Below, piece after piece: positions 9,812 through 19,888 of a stretch of DNA of 64,000 nucleotides. The notes beneath the pieces were generated by a model that did not search any database, was not told the DNA's origin, and worked only from the letters and a program-made list of their open reading frames with translations. The stretch's first letter is position 1. Every line of letters begins with the position of its first letter. Location of the stretch: contig JAGYVD010000006.1 of the NCBI GenBank assembly GCA_021209875.1, positions 3,162,001-3,226,000 on the forward strand, in the 5' to 3' direction. The stretch comes from Rosellinia necatrix. Its lineage: Eukaryota; Ascomycota; Sordariomycetes; Xylariales; Xylariaceae. The translations under genes were made by a program, and so were the position numbers.

Positions 9812-11682
9812 ATGGACGCAAGCCATTGTATTAGCAGCCTATCGGTTCGGGCTTGGCTCATATGCCTCCTCCTGCACATCAATGCCGCATCATCCCTTTC
9901 GTGGCGAGGCCGAGCAAGCACCGATTCAGGTAAATATTAATATATAAAATAACATACTAGAAACCGCATCGGCTAATGCAGATGCCCAGCTAGAGAAGAG
10001 GCTCCAGTTCTTAAGCCAGACGGCCCCAGCTCGCAATTATTTCGAGTAGGCTCGCAATCACCAACCTCGTACGAAATAGCCCTAAACGAATTGAAAGAAC
10101 TCGAGTCCGAGCCTTTGTGTCATCGAACCGCGGCCCGCTTACTAGTGAACAACTGCCAACTACTGGAGGGCAAAGATGAAGCCACCATCTTAACCAATAG
10201 CGGCCGCAAGATTAGGGATTTCGTCGATTCTTACGCTGCAAGCTTGGCAATCTGTGACTTGGAAAGGGGCCGCTTCACAATTCCTACCTCGTGCGGCAAG
10301 TTTCGGGAGCCTACATTGAGCCAACTACCGATACAGAGCGCTGCTTACCTGCACGTCACGTCGGTTGAGATTGATGGCTGTCTCTCTGGTCTTGGTGCCT
10401 CCGATTCTGCGTGGAACACCTGGGTCAGCTACCGACACAAAGCTCTGAGGTTTTGCGAAGCTGCGAGGGCTGACAATGAGAAAGGTAATGCCATCCCTTC
10501 GCCAAGCGGCCAAGGTTTGCACGAGCTGACAATCACTAGCCGAGAATGTCATTTTATTTCGGCGCCTCACAACGATCATGAGCAGGTTAACTGATGATAT
10601 CGATGCCAAGATGGAGCAGCGAATGAATGACCTCGATTCGCGTGCTCAGATGGTAGGAGATAAATTTGAGGGCCTGTTCCCACTACTCGGACGGCTACAA
10701 GAAGATCTCGAAAGCGCGGACAGTACGCTCTTCCATCATCTCCAAGCAATCAAGGTATATCCATATGTAGGATGCCCCTAAACGAATATAGCTAATGGCC
10801 TAGAACCAGAAATCAAATGACCAAGTTCATTCTGGGTTAGAGAACGCAATGCACTTACATAAGATGCTGCAGGTGATGCTAAAGGGTGCCACGGATAACC
10901 ATGCAGAGGTTGCAGACGCTCACGACCAATCGCTACAACTAATGAGTCAACGAGTGGCGTCGGAGATGGAAATTATAGCCGGCACTATGGCAGCGGCCGT
11001 AGCAGCTACAGAAGCACTTCAATATCAGATAGTGCGTGCAGATTAGTGACTACCGCATGAGGCAGAACGAATTGCTAACATGAGGTCAGGAGACTTCTCG
11101 CATCCAAGCCGCTGACTTAGAATCAAGGCAAAATATCCTACAGCAGGTCAGTGACACGTCGTTATAGCCTTTGTCTCGACAATTAACCCCTGTTATTAGG
11201 GAATGCAAAAGCTCGTAGATAGCTCTGATGCTCTTGCGAGCAAGTATGACCTCCACACGGATCTCTTACAGCAAGCTCAAAACATTACGAATGAGATTCT
11301 ACAGACGCTAGAGGATGCAGCGGTATCGGCCGTCACCGTTAGCGATGCATTTCTCGGGCAATATTCATTGACATTAGGGTGGCCGTACATTCTATGTCCT
11401 ATCGTATCTCTGGTTATGGGATCGTACGGCCTTCCTCCTTCTTTGTTGAGGAATTTGATTCTAGTTTCTCTAGGTAAAACCTATCTTCAAAATTTAGAGC
11501 CAAACGTCTAATTCCCTCTAGGTGGAACAGCAGGGTTTATTATTTCTTCTCTCCCTTACTTATCTATTGAACCCATACATGGATCTATTGCAAATTGGTT
11601 GTGTTCATTTATGCAACCTTTACAGACGACCAACGCCAATTATAACGTCACAAACCTTACATCGCAACCGGAGTTTCATTGA
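9812..11682 (+). CDS. kar5: Kar5/Tht1-like nuclear fusion protein
   Basis: Membrane protein of the nuclear envelope/ER needed for fusion of nuclei after mating (Kar5 in budding yeast, Tht1 in fission yeast, GEX1 in plants). I rebuilt seven exons: 9812-9929, 9990-10484, 10540-10754, 10804-11031, 11090-11146, 11200-11473 and 11522-11682. The introns are 48-60 bp and all GT-AG; together the exons give 515 aa. The frame is consistent at every junction. The start gives a signal peptide (hydrophobic [11 protein letters not shown]). The Cys-rich N-terminal domain follows, with [25 protein letters not shown], a CL...W..Y motif and [13 protein letters not shown] long coiled-coil part comes next ([23 protein letters not shown]). 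Two hydrophobic segments near the C-terminus surround WPYILCP and SYGLPPS, joined by NLILVSLGG. The last exon's end is uncertain: another open stretch lies just past the stop and a further intron is possible. Confidence 0.82.
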
Positions 11683-12119
11683 TTTATTTTCTCATTCAAT
11701 GTACGGGGATATCGAGCACAATGGTGCTGCTACACAGAACTATCTGGGGAACTGGCATCAACACGGCTGCGTGAGGAGAGCGTTCCTATCCGAGTGAACA
11801 CGACACATGGGAATATGGGCGCTCATAGATGGGTCATGACGTTGAATTTTAGGAGGGGATCATTAACTAGGTAGCTTTTCTCGAAATAGAACTACTTCCA
11901 CATTATTTTCAGCTATCTTGACACCGATATGTGTCGCCTCAGTATGGGCAAATGTGATCCCCTACCATATCGAATTATATACAGAGCTATCTGAGTTTAC
12001 GAAAAACAAAGGATGGGTTGAAATCTGCCTATAGGCTTGCAATGCAAGTGTCAGGTCCAATAATGACCCTGCTAGCTACTGCCCGACACCTAGGGTGTTT
12101 TTAGTACTGGAAATGGGTG

Positions 12120-12127
12120 TATATAAG
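12120..12127 (+). promoter_or_regulatory. TATA box upstream of a 33-codon frame
   Basis: TATATAAG about 130 bp ahead of the ATG at 12259, in a pyrimidine-rich leader. Its position fits a fungal core promoter, but there is no other proof of transcription. Confidence 0.3.
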
Positions 12128-12258
12128 GACATCCGGGACCTCCTTGGGTCTTGAAGGGTTCAGGAATCAATTGTTAACCCAATTGAGCCCTAAATACAAC
12201 CACCACACCTCCCCTACGGCCTAGAACAAGCCTATCTATTCACTCCGCGATTCCTAAC

Positions 12259-12360
12259 ATGACAGCAAGTAGTATTCTGGGAGCAGCCATTGTCGTTGCG
12301 ACTGCTTGTTTTTTATTACCAACCCGGTTAGTTGGCATCGAAGCAGTTGAAGAAAAATAA
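12259..12360 (+). CDS. Possible 33-aa hydrophobic micropeptide
   Basis: A short frame beginning MTASSILGAAIVVATACFLL and ending EAVEEK before TAA. It would be a single-pass membrane or secreted peptide. The ATG follows a TATATAAG box and a CA/CT-rich leader. The family is unknown to me and the frame is short enough to be chance. It could also be the first exon of a longer gene. Confidence 0.22.
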   Translation: MTASSILGAAIVVATACFLLPTRLVGIEAVEEK

Positions 12361-13523
12361 AAACATTTGGTCGCTGATAGGTAAGTAGTACTATAAATTG
12401 AAAGCTAAGTTTACAAATGGCTAGATCTCATATCTGCTCTCCCTGAAATTTTTCCTAGCGATCGCCCGTACCATCGTAGGTAGCTTGGCTGTAAGAAAGA
12501 ATTTAGACCCTTACAACTGTTGTGGTCATCTTCGCCCAAAATCCAGCCGGTTATATCTAGTTTGTATTAGTAGATGGCGTAAGGCAGGAGGGGTGTGTAA
12601 AAATAGCGTCCAATATTGAAAGTAAAGAAGGGCGTTCATTTACTATGGCAACATGGTTTAGCCAACATTTGGAATCTCCGCATATGACCCTCTTCGCCCA
12701 ATGAATGTCCTCCCAGTGAACCTCTTTGATCTTCAGGACGGTATATGTCCAGGAAGGCCGAGCTATCTATGTCGAGCTGGCTGCCAGTTCTCCAGCTTGT
12801 GGGTGTAGCAGCCGGGTAGAGTTATTGGTCCTTAAATAAGTCCACGAACTGGAAATGCTGCTTCCGGGCCGATCCCTCGCGACTCGTATATAGACCAGTT
12901 CTCGCGTCTTTACAGAGGTGCTCATCACACGTTCCCTTCCCGCGCCACCACTCCCTCTCCAGGGTTTTCTCGACCAGAGCCACGCCGATGTCTAAACTGC
13001 AAGCGTACCGAACTGTCTCCCAAAACGTAATATTACACTTCTGTTGGCGACGATATTCCCTACATATACGATCACATTTAGCCTCCGTAGCCAATGCCTA
13101 GCCGTCTCTTAACTAAGAGTAGTTAGTATACACACATAAATAGAGAGATAGTCAACATTCGGCCTCACCTCCGCTCAGCAGCGAGCTTCCCTGACCAAGG
13201 GCGGCGTCATGCCACAACCGCAGACACCACGTCGCGACGAGGGCCTAGAGCGCGTCAGATAACCCTATCAACACAGCAGCTTTACGTTAAGTGTCCCAGG
13301 CGAGGTCCAAGTCCGCCATATACGAGGGGGAGAGAAGGGGGGGGCGGGGGGCCGGGGGAACAGACACGACTCTCCGGGGAGCGAGATAAATAGTGACGAG
13401 AGAAATACGTACTACCACAAATCAAAACCACATCAGCAAAACCACGCGCCAGAACATGAGAAGGGGTAAGGGGGAAGGGGGCAAGGGGGAGGAGGAGGGC
13501 CCTTCCACGCGAAGCGATAGCCA

Positions 13524-14270
13524 CTAACCATCAACCTGCTGCCGCGGCAGCGCCGTGGTGACGATGATGCGGCGGCGGCCGTCGTCGGCGGCGTCGTCGA
13601 TGGCGACGCGGCGGCCGTCGTGATCCCACCACTCATGACGGCCATCGGCGCGGGTGATCTCGAACAGCGTCCTCCCCTCGTCGTCCTCGTCCGCCGCCAC
13701 GCCCTGTGCCGCGGCGGCAGCGGCAGTGCGAAGGCGGCCGATGCGCAGGACCTTGAAGTCGGCGACGGCGGTCCCCTTCCTCCTCCTCCTCCTCCTCTTG
13801 AGGCCGACGTGGCCGAGCGTGCGGCGCGAGACGGAGGTGAGGAAGAAGGCGAACGGCGACGTCGAGGTCAGGGCGTGCGGGCACTCGAGGTTGAACAGGT
13901 GCCTGCGGTGGCTCGTCGCCTCCGGCTCCGGCTCCGCCGCCGCCGCCGCCGCCGCCCCCCCGGCCCGCGCCCGCATCCGCATCCGCACCCGGGGCTCGTG
14001 CCGCGCGAACTCGACCTTGTGCTCCGCCCGCGACAGGAACCGCACGTCGTGGTCCAGCTCGTACAGCGGCAGCGGCGCCGCCGACCCCGTCGCCGCGCTC
14101 GCCGACGACGAAGACGACCAAGGCGACGAAGATGACGACGACGACGACGACGACGACTCGGCGTGCACTAGTCGTCCCGCCAGGACTAGGATCGCCGGCT
14201 GCACCATGTCGCTCGGGTCGTACCTCTCCGGCGGCCCGTCGTAGGGCGGGGGTTCTAGTTCGTCGTCCAT
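13524..14270 (-). CDS. Conserved fungal protein of unknown function, low-complexity rich
   Basis: Single-exon frame of 248 aa. It starts MDDELEPPPYDGPPERYDPSDMVQ, and its core carries PLYELDHDVRFLSRAEHKVEF, HRRHLFNLECPH and FFLTSVSRRTLGHVGLK. These resemble an uncharacterised family of ascomycete proteins with conserved beta-rich segments; I cannot give a function. Between the conserved blocks lie low-complexity inserts: poly-Ser (coded by ACG/GAC repeats near 14137-14157), poly-Ala with Glu-Pro, poly-Arg and a second poly-Ala. These come from trinucleotide repeats in very GC-rich DNA. No signal peptide or membrane segment is seen. It ends at TAG shortly after an LPRQQV tail; splicing across a possible donor at that point cannot be excluded. 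Confidence 0.72.
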   Translation of the reverse strand: MDDELEPPPYDGPPERYDPSDMVQPAILVLAGRLVHAESSSSSSSSSSSPWSSSSSASAATGSAAPLPLYELDHDVRFLSRAEHKVEFARHEPRVRMRMRARAGGAAAAAAAEPEPEATSHRRHLFNLECPHALTSTSPFAFFLTSVSRRTLGHVGLKRRRRRRKGTAVADFKVLRIGRLRTAAAAAAQGVAADEDDEGRTLFEITRADGRHEWWDHDGRRVAIDDAADDGRRRIIVTTALPRQQVDG

Positions 14271-14706
14271 TTTCGGTCGTCCTTTTCTCTCTTTCGGTTA
14301 ACTACCGAACTAATGTGTACTGGAAACACGGATAGAGCACACGCGCGCGCGTTGTAGCGTGATCGGGGCGCGAAAACGCCGGGTTTCGTCTAAAGGCTGG
14401 GCGCGCGCGCGCGCGCGGCCGCGGGTGGTGCCGAGACTACCAAGACCCCAAGACCCAAGAAAGACCGCATGGGATGGTTGGCAGTGCCAAACCTCGGTAT
14501 TGGAGTTGTTCCGATCCTATCGCCTACCAATAGACTAACGCAGGTCTCCCCCCGACTATGTCGATCTTACTCATATCACGGGCCGAAGCGAAAGGACACT
14601 TATTGTATGGGAGGCTACGAGCCCATCACAGGAATAATGCATCCCTTGAAAGCGTTGGCAATGGTACAAAAGTTCTAGTTAGAAATTATATATAATAATC
14701 CTCAAA
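14271..14706. other. Intergenic region with (GC)n tract
   Basis: Upstream of the 13.5-kb gene and downstream of the permease. It contains an alternating GC run (about 14399-14418) running into GCGGCCGCG, a candidate for non-B DNA or a promoter CpG patch. No gene seen. Confidence 0.5.
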
Positions 14707-16433
14707 CTAGCCGGTCAACAATCTCTTAACGACGACATACCACGGCGTTTTCAGCTTCTTCTCTCCACCCTCGCCCTCCGAATACGTCGGGCTCACAACC
14801 AAATTCTCCCGCCGGCCCGTCACGAGGTCGACATCTCTCAACGACACCATTTTCGTTTTCTTGACGACCTTCCAGAAGAGGTAGAGCAGGGTGAAGATGA
14901 CGAGGACGATGTAGTCGAAGACGAAATCGACGGCGGCAAACCCGCCGATGAAGACGGAGTACCCGGAGAGGAAGACGAGGAAGAGGTTGAGCAGGACGAC
15001 GAGCCAGGCGCCGTAAGGGTAGAGCAGGGCCCTGTACGGCAGGTCGTGGGCGCTGTGCCCCTGCAAGGCCCAGGCCTTCCGGATGCGCAGGTGGGTGAGG
15101 CCGATGAACGCCCAGGCGACGAAGGTGGCGGCGCCGGAGATGCTGACGAGGTAGCCGAAGACCTTGCCGGGGCTCGAGGCGACGTTGAGCAGCGCGAGGA
15201 GGCCGAGGGTGTTGGAGAGGACGATGGCGCGCGCGGGCACGCCGTTGCGCGTCGTCTTGGCGAAGAACCGCGGCGCGCGTCCCTGGTGCGCCAGCGCGAC
15301 CAGGCTCCGCGACGCGACGTAGATGGCGCTGTTGACGGAGCTGAGCTGCGCCGTGATCATGACCACGTTCAGCAGGTTCCCCGCGCCGCCCCACCCGGCG
15401 TTCACCAACGCGATCGTCCACGGCGAGAGCGCCGTTTTGCTCGTCCCGGTGAGGAGGTCCGGGCTGTTGGACGGGACGATGATGCCGGCGAAGAACACCA
15501 GCCCGATGAAGATGATGAGGATCCTCCAGAAGGTCTGGCGGATCGCGCTGGGGAGGTCTCTCTTCGGGTCTTTGCTCTCGGCTGCGGTCATGGCCAGCAT
15601 CTCGGTCCCCGCGTAGTAGACCGCTGCGAGGACGAAGGTTTTACCAAAACCGTTAATCCCATTCGCGATAACACCTGGGTCTCTCCAATACCTGAACCCA
15701 ATATACTCCCCTCCTATGGCGCCGGTGTTAACCAATATAGCAACCAAGAACCCGCCCAAGACGGTAAATAGTTTCCACGCTGCCAGCCAGAATTCCATCT
15801 CGCCGTAGAAGACAATCCCGAGCAACGAGGTGCCCTGGAACAGTGCCCAGAAGATCAAGATCCAGCCGTACGACGGCACGGGCGTCGCCCAGAACCCGAG
15901 GACCAGGGAGATATTGTTGTAATCGTTGGCGATGTTCGTAACCCACAGGTACCAGTAGTTCCAGCCGAGACTGAAACCGAGCGCAGGGTCGATGAAACGA
16001 CCGGCCAGCTCGATGAAGGCGCCCTGCACGGGGAACAAGGTGGACATCTCGCCCAGGCTCTGCATCACGAAGAACACGTCCACGCCGATGACGACGAAGC
16101 TAATCAGGGCACCAAGGGGGCCGCTGTACGCGATCGCCGAGCCTGTTCCATACCATATCGAGGCGCCCACTACGCCGCCAAAGGCGATCATTTGCTGTCA
16201 TCTCATCACGTGTCAGTTCAAAAGCCGTTTGGAAGCATTCTTAAAAAGCCCGAGCCTACCAGATGCCGATTCTTCAGACCCCGCTGTAGTCCATCATCTA
16301 TGAGATTGCCGTTGTCGGCGACCGCATTTGCATACCCTTCCTTGCTCCCGGTAGCGACACAGTCAATTTCCACAGGGGCTATGGAGGGTTTATCGTTGTT
16401 GACCGCGGCCGGGGATGGAGTACCGGCCCCCAT
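14707..16433 (-). CDS. YAT-family amino-acid permease
   Basis: Plasma-membrane proton/amino-acid symporter of the fungal YAT group (APC superfamily). Two exons: 16433-16260 and 16194-14707, intron 16259-16195 (65 bp, phase 0), giving 553 aa. Exon 1 encodes the cytosolic N-tail ending QRGLKNRHL and exon 2 opens with QMIAFGGVVG. The splice therefore rebuilds the family's tail-to-TM1 junction (LKxRHLQMIA.GG). About twelve hydrophobic segments follow, including GTEMLAMTAAESKDPKRDLPSAI after TM6 and LSSVNSAIYVASRSL around TM8, both hallmark YAT regions. The first-helix motif reads GASIWYGTG instead of the more usual GTGLF.GSG, a variant seen in part of the fungal permeases. Substrate cannot be read. 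Its 5' side shares about 0.8 kb with the COQ3 3' end. Confidence 0.93.
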
Positions 16434-17272
16434 TGTATCCCCAATTAATACCAGAACCCCCGGACAAAAGAGTAATGTTTAAGAAATACAGCTGGGAAGG
16501 CTCGGCTCGTGACTGCATTTACAAACAAGGCGCTGCTCTCTGTACTGTCGAGAGACCGGGAGTTTTCAATCCAATTGGCTGTGCACCGGCCGACCTCGAG
16601 ATCTTCTTATAAGAGGATCAACTGTGAGCTAAGTTGTATGGTAACCAGCATCTTTTATGCATCACCGCAATACCCCGCTCACCGCTTATCAAGCCAGCGG
16701 ATCTCGACTGAATTGATTGATCTTCGGTCTGAAAAGAGCAGTTCGCTGAATGGCGCCATACTTTTGCCGGATGAGACCATTCAAAATTCACGGCCTCTTG
16801 GATTATCTTATCTCTTGCTATTGTAGGTAGTTCAGATGATAGCGTCTCCGGCGGGATTAGCCGACCACGGCCGCGCATATAAAAATGGATCATTTGCGGG
16901 CGTTGGAGCCATCTGGTGTCTCAATCCGGTCGCCATTCCAAGCTCCATGTAGCCACCACCACTCTGGGTTGTATAGCTCATCAAACCAAGGACATCTCTC
17001 TAGTATAGCTGTTAATGAAATATGTCGTCATTGATAAAGGCTCTCCCCCAATCAAGCACAATACAACACATTGACAGGGGCAGCCGAATTACAAGAACCA
17101 ACGTACTTGAACAGAAACACCGGGATATATTCGATAGTAGAGTGGTACAAGGCATCGGTACCTCCATAGTAAACCTATTTGTACAGCGTGCTCGAATGTC
17201 GCACATCATCGTCCAGGGCGGTGTTTTCGTCCGGCCCAACGTCCCCAAATCATATAACGGCTGGCGACTTCT
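16434..17272. other. Intergenic region between the permease start and COQ3 stop
   Basis: Promoter region of the permease (minus strand) plus the COQ3 3' side. Open frames in it overlap, lack family features and are taken as chance. I see no RNA gene or repeat of note. Confidence 0.5.
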
Positions 17273-18325
17273 CTAACCGATCCACTCAGGATCCCTCCTG
17301 ACGGCAAAGAAGTAGTTCCCAATCTTCTCGCTCCCGGCCACCTCCCTCCACCCGAAGCCGGGCACGTAGACCACGCCCATGCACCTCGGCTGGCCCCAGC
17401 CGACCCGGCTCTCGAGGAAGTGGCGGCGCAGCTCGTCCTCGTTGACGTACTTGCGCCAGTCGTGCGTGCCGCGGGGCACGATGCGCAGCAGGTCCTCGGC
17501 GACGACGTTGGTGGTCAGCCAGCTGGTCCAGGTGCGCGCGATGGTGCTCAGCACGAGCCAGCCGCCGGGGCGGACGAAGGGCGCCGCGCGGTCCAGGAAC
17601 GCCGCCGGGTTCGCGACGTGCTCGACGACCTCGAACACGGACACGACGTCGTACCCGTCCCGCGCGGGGTCCGCGGGCGCCGGGAGCGCCTCGACGGACG
17701 TGTTCTCGTAGCGGAGCTTGGCGCCGAGGACGGGGTCGCGGCGCGCGTGCGCCCTCGCCACCGCGAGCACCGCCGGGCTGGGGTCGATCGCCGTCACGGA
17801 GGCGGTCGACGCCAGGCGCGCGGCCGACTCGGCGAAGATGCCGCCGCCGCACCCGATGTCGAGGTATCGCAGACCCCCGGTGGCGGGGGCGTCGGGGGAC
17901 GTGTCCGGCGGGACGGAGGCGCGGCAGGACCGGATGAAGTCGTGCCGCAGTGGGTTCATGAGATGGAGGATGCGCGAGGGGCCCTGGGGGTCCCACCACG
18001 AGGAGGCGAGCGCATTGAAGTGGGAGACCTCGTCGGGCGAGACGGTCGTAAAGTTCGGATCGGTCGAGTTCGGGTTGGATGTTTCTGAGCCGTATAGGTG
18101 GGATGTGGATGCGAAGGAGCGGAGAGCCAGCCTCCGAGACAATGAGCATGCGGCAGCTATCGGTACGGGACGGGTCTTGGTGCCGGACGAGAGCTCTCTG
18201 CCTGCAATGGAGAGATGCTTCGGGGGGCTGCCTTTAGAGACCGCGCTGAGTGATCTGGTCGGTGCCCATTGCTGGGTTATTCGGCGCATGATTCGGGCGT
18301 TCTGTCTTCTTATATGTCGCTCCAT
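17273..18325 (-). CDS. COQ3: Ubiquinone biosynthesis O-methyltransferase, mitochondrial
   Basis: Performs both O-methylation steps of coenzyme Q synthesis on the matrix side of the inner membrane, with SAM as donor. Single exon, 350 aa. Residues 1 to about 75 form a basic, Ser-rich presequence (RRQNARIMRRI ... RSFASTSHLYGS). The catalytic part starts at TTVSPDEVSHFNALASSWWDPQG, the conserved UbiG/Coq3 entry. SAM motif I, YLDIGCGGGIFAE, is at residues 154-166. Post-I AIDPS and the VSVFEVVEHV motif follow, then RPGGWLVLSTIARTW. The C-terminal GTHDWRKYV and GWREV...GNYFFAVRR are also typical. An internal Met (residue 13) is an alternative start that would keep the presequence. It is divergent from RIB3. 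Confidence 0.95.
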   Translation of the reverse strand: MERHIRRQNARIMRRITQQWAPTRSLSAVSKGSPPKHLSIAGRELSSGTKTRPVPIAAACSLSRRLALRSFASTSHLYGSETSNPNSTDPNFTTVSPDEVSHFNALASSWWDPQGPSRILHLMNPLRHDFIRSCRASVPPDTSPDAPATGGLRYLDIGCGGGIFAESAARLASTASVTAIDPSPAVLAVARAHARRDPVLGAKLRYENTSVEALPAPADPARDGYDVVSVFEVVEHVANPAAFLDRAAPFVRPGGWLVLSTIARTWTSWLTTNVVAEDLLRIVPRGTHDWRKYVNEDELRRHFLESRVGWGQPRCMGVVYVPGFGWREVAGSEKIGNYFFAVRRDPEWIG

Positions 18326-19102
18326 GTTTGTATCCGGGTCTCCCCCCTCTCGGCGCCTCCCGGTTGAGCTTGGAACGGATCGGTGTTGAGGACTGGTAGC
18401 AGAACCGCCATGGATGGTGACGGGCCAGAATACCTACAAGCTGCTACTGTGCATACATAATTGTGGCACCGCCGTCCGTGTTTGCATGTCAAGGAGCGGT
18501 GGGTCGGGTTTGGGTCGGGCTTGGAATTGTTCTGGAAGACCCAGTTTACATGGGCGGGCAGAGAGGGCGGGTCAGCGAACTGCAAGTCAGTCGCCGCCAA
18601 CGGGTACCGACACCGCAGGGTGCCCGAGAAGCCGAGGAGTTTGGCTCGCTTGGTCACTGAATCGTGGAGTTTGTCAGCGCCAGTAATCGAGCTTTTAGCG
18701 CTCTCATGTGGGGTGGCACCACTGACTCAGAGAGCGCACCCAGCTGGAACGTGGGGCGCTTCGTCCGAGCCTTCCCAACAACAAGGTCCTATATATAAAT
18801 ATTATTCTAGCGATGCATGTATCTATACACCCCAAATGCGCTTCTAGCTTACATACATAGATAAATCGTGTTACCTATTTGTCTTCTCCTTCTACCATTG
18901 CTCTTTGTCGACTCGTACCAGGCTTTTCACATAATCCTCAATTTCCCCCGCTTCATGTTCAAGACGCCCGAAGAAAGCCACCGCAGCTGATAACTGGTTC
19001 TGCCCCTCGCCAAGCACTTATTTACTTGCTAGACTCGGTGACGTCTGACCGATTGACGAAATCCATTTCCCGCCTCTGTTTTGCCTACACAGCATCGAAA
19101 AC
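18326..19102. other. Divergent promoter between COQ3 and RIB3
   Basis: 777 bp separating two head-to-head housekeeping genes. A TATATATAAATA run lies near 18790-18802 on the RIB3 side. No other gene is supported. Confidence 0.5.
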
Positions 19103-19888
19103 ATGCCTTCAGCTTCAATCGAGCACGACAAGTTTGACACCATACCTGACACCATCGCCGCATTCCGTACGTCTCCAATCCTCGTCCGAGTCTTCCCTAC
19201 ACTCTGCCCTCCCTCCTAGCCAGCGCTAACGAAGGCTCTCTCCCCGCGCGCAGGAAATGGTGAATTCATACTGGTAATGGACGACCCGGGTCGGGAAAAC
19301 GAAGGTGACCTCATCATCGCCGCCCAAGACGTCACCACGGAGCAGATGGCCTTCATGATCCGGCACTCGTCGGGCTACGTCTGCGCCCCCATACCGCCCG
19401 CCCGCACCGAGTCGCTCGCGCTGCCGCAGATGGTGACCGACAGCCAGGACCCGCGGGGCACGGCCTACACGATCTCCGTCGACGCGGCGGACGCCTCCGT
19501 CACCACGGGCATCAGCGCCCACGACCGCGCCCTGGCCGTGCGGACGCTGGCCGACCCGGCCGCCACGCCCGCGAGCTTCCGCCGCCCGGGCCACGTGCTC
19601 CCGCTGCGCGCCGTCCCGGGGGGCGTGCGCGTGCGGAGGGGCCACACTGAGGCCGCCATCGACTTCTGCCGCCTCGCCGGCAAGGCTGAGGCCGCCGCCA
19701 TATGCGAGATCGTCGACGACGGCGAGGAGGTCGCGGGGCAGGCGCTGCGGCGGGACCCCGGCATGCTCCGGGGCGAGGGCTGCATCGCGTTCGCGAGGAA
19801 GTGGAACCTCAAGGTCTGCACCATCGCGGATTTGGTCACGTACCTGGAGAAGACGGAGGGAAAGATCGGCCCCAACGGGGGGGTGTGA
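19103..19888 (+). CDS. RIB3: 3,4-dihydroxy-2-butanone 4-phosphate synthase
   Basis: Makes the four-carbon riboflavin precursor and formate from ribulose 5-phosphate. Two exons: 19103-19166 and 19254-19888, intron 19167-19253 (87 bp, phase 1), giving 232 aa. Exon 1 encodes MPSASIEHDKFDTIPDTIAAF; the join then reads RNGEFILVMDDPGRENEGDLI, which carries the catalytic acid cluster (about residues 31-41). SGISAHDRA is replaced by TGISAHDRAL, as in many fungi. GHVLPLRAVPGGVRVRRGHTEAAIDF supplies the substrate-binding His-Thr-Glu (His about residue 152). Length matches monofunctional fungal RIB3, with no GTP cyclohydrolase II domain attached. Cytosolic. Confidence 0.96.

Larger units (their letters stand above)
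11683..13523. other. Gene-poor stretch between kar5 and the 13.5-kb gene
   Basis: About 1.8 kb with no well-supported gene. It holds a TATA-led 33-codon frame (see 12259) and a 90-codon minus-strand frame at 12822-13094 that has no ATG start. That frame has a lariat-like TACTAAC upstream, but I could not find a compatible upstream exon. Otherwise nothing recognisable. Confidence 0.5.

Noticed and set aside
12822..13094. 90-codon minus-strand frame with several Cys
   Set aside because: It starts at TTG with no ATG. A TACTAAC/TTAG intron-like end lies upstream, but every compatible upstream reading frame meets a stop, so no gene model holds.
14726..15421. Long Arg/Pro-rich frames opposite or offset to the permease, COQ3, RIB3 and AA9 genes
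   Set aside because: Shadow frames of GC-rich codons in real genes; composition is typical of out-of-frame reading.
17022..17276. 84-codon plus-strand frame overlapping the COQ3 3' end
   Set aside because: Overlaps a certain gene on the other strand, no family features.
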